DNA of 6,961 nucleotides, from assembly GCA_027064245.1 (NCBI GenBank), contig JAMOPZ010000431.1, positions 1-6,961 of the forward strand. Direction: 5' to 3'. Below the pieces are notes generated by a model. The model was not told the DNA's origin and did not search any database. It was given only the letters and a program-made list of their open reading frames with translations. The DNA is from Campylobacterales bacterium (GTDB taxonomy: Bacteria; Campylobacterota; Campylobacteria; Campylobacterales; Arcobacteraceae). The position numbers and the translations under genes are program-made. Shown one piece after another: positions 6,278 to 6,961 of the stretch (the stretch's first letter is position 1; each line of letters opens with the position of its first letter).

Positions 6278-6961
6278 TTAGTGGCTAGCTATAGGCATAG
6301 CATTTATTACTATATCTTTTTGACCCATTGTTTTTATTCTAGTAATTGTAGGTATAGATGATGCAATTTTTCCTCTACCTAGCTGTACTCCTGTTGAGTT
6401 TGTTATATCTTTTATTTGTATCATACCTGTTTGAAATTTATTTATATTATGAGTTAATTTAATAAGATTTGCTACACTTATACAAGCTAACTCATTTTTC
6501 ATAATAAATTTTGGTGAAAATACCATTGTGTATTTATTTTCACATTTATCTCTGATCATTAGTTTAAAAGTTCTTTTTTGTAACTCTCTATAACTAAAAG
6601 GATATGCAAAATATATATACTGATCCTCTCCACGGTTATCGTAAAAAAATGATACTTTATCTTTTTTTAGAAGATTCCAAATAGCTTTTTTAACACCTTT
6701 ATCTAGTAAAATATCTGGTGAGCTATCACTTGTATAATTTATAGCATCTCCTAAAATTTGTTTTGAATGTGTATTTTTAAAAGCTACCATCTTCATAGCT
6801 GATGTCTCTTGTTGTGATGTTTGAAAAGATATAGATCCAGTTAAACTATTTTCATCTACACCATTTTTTCTTATTTTTTTATCAGGAATTTCACTATCTA
6901 TTAATCTATCCCATCTATGTACTAATTTTTTCTTATTAATTTTATCTTTACTACCCTCATC
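6278..6961 (-). CDS. Unrecognised protein, C-terminal 227 residues (N-terminus beyond right edge)
   Basis: I do not recognise this protein. A Met at 6796 would give 172 residues, but the frame stays open for 55 more codons to the right edge with neighbour-like codon use (AAA, ATA, GAT, AGA). That stretch has no in-frame ATG, GTG or TTG and there is no good ribosome site before 6796, so the gene very probably begins outside the window. The extra stretch is polar and basic, then low in order (many S, T, Q, N), like a linker. The remainder looks like a compact, mixed, mainly beta-type domain of about 150 residues: a helix around VKKAIWNLLKKDKVSFFYD, an aromatic strand DQYIYFAYPF, then RELQKRTFKLMI, a central CISVANLIKL helix and DITNSTGVQLGRG. 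No membrane segment or signal peptide is visible in the part present. It ends 10 nt before the CobD-like gene and is probably its operon partner. Confidence 0.75.
   Translation of the reverse strand, partial: DEGSKDKINKKKLVHRWDRLIDSEIPDKKIRKNGVDENSLTGSISFQTSQQETSAMKMVAFKNTHSKQILGDAINYTSDSSPDILLDKGVKKAIWNLLKKDKVSFFYDNRGEDQYIYFAYPFSYRELQKRTFKLMIRDKCENKYTMVFSPKFIMKNELACISVANLIKLTHNINKFQTGMIQIKDITNSTGVQLGRGKIASSIPTITRIKTMGQKDIVINAMPIASH

Noticed and set aside
6278..6796. A PilZ (c-di-GMP) domain in the unknown protein, suggested by QKRTFKL and DITNSTGVQL
   Set aside because: The canonical RxxxR box is not present and the spacing to the D/N-x-S-x-x-G-like motif is too long, so the similarity is not good enough to call.
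1..6961. Mobile element, CRISPR array, toxin-antitoxin or defence island
   Set aside because: No inverted terminal repeats, transposase or integrase motifs, spaced short repeats, or nuclease/helicase motifs were seen. The only sizeable repeat is the in-frame duplication inside the chemoreceptor.

Overview
The window is strongly A+T-rich (roughly three quarters A/T by eye). It is densely coded, and all six supported genes lie on the minus strand with gaps of 71 nt or less. Base composition, heavy AGA/AAA/TTA codon use, a CobD-like enzyme, a bacterial TrxB and a Campylobacter-style chemoreceptor with extra HAMP-like linkers together suggest a Campylobacterota genome. An Arcobacter-type organism is my best guess. 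This is inference; no rRNA or other phylogenetic marker is present.

In transcription order (right to left) the layout is as follows. (1) The C-terminal 227 residues of an unrecognised protein run off the right edge (6278-6961). (2) A CobD/HisC-fold PLP enzyme follows after a 10-nt gap (5245-6267). (3) A small lipoprotein starts inside the stop of that enzyme with an ATGA overlap (4883-5248). (4) After 58 nt comes a CPA1/NhaP-type cation:proton antiporter with a long cytosolic tail (3268-4824). (5) After 71 nt comes thioredoxin reductase TrxB (2267-3196). (6) After only 25 nt comes a large chemoreceptor whose N-terminal 747 residues are in the window and whose signalling tip lies off the left edge (1-2241).

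Genes 1-3 look like one translationally coupled unit. The antiporter and trxB each have a short, very A+T-rich upstream gap that could hold a promoter, and trxB and the chemoreceptor are probably co-transcribed. No single pathway ties the six genes together: cobamide side-chain synthesis, envelope, ion homeostasis, thiol redox and chemotaxis are all represented. Most of the window reads as ordinary core or accessory housekeeping DNA.

The most distinctive element is the chemoreceptor. Its periplasmic sensor is an internal duplication of a NIT (nitrate/nitrite-sensing) module with an exact 258-residue period, still visible as perfect DNA repeats 774 bp apart, followed by serial HAMP-like units. 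I saw no mobile element, CRISPR array, tRNA, rRNA or convincing hairpin terminator, and no strong evidence of a wholly new system.
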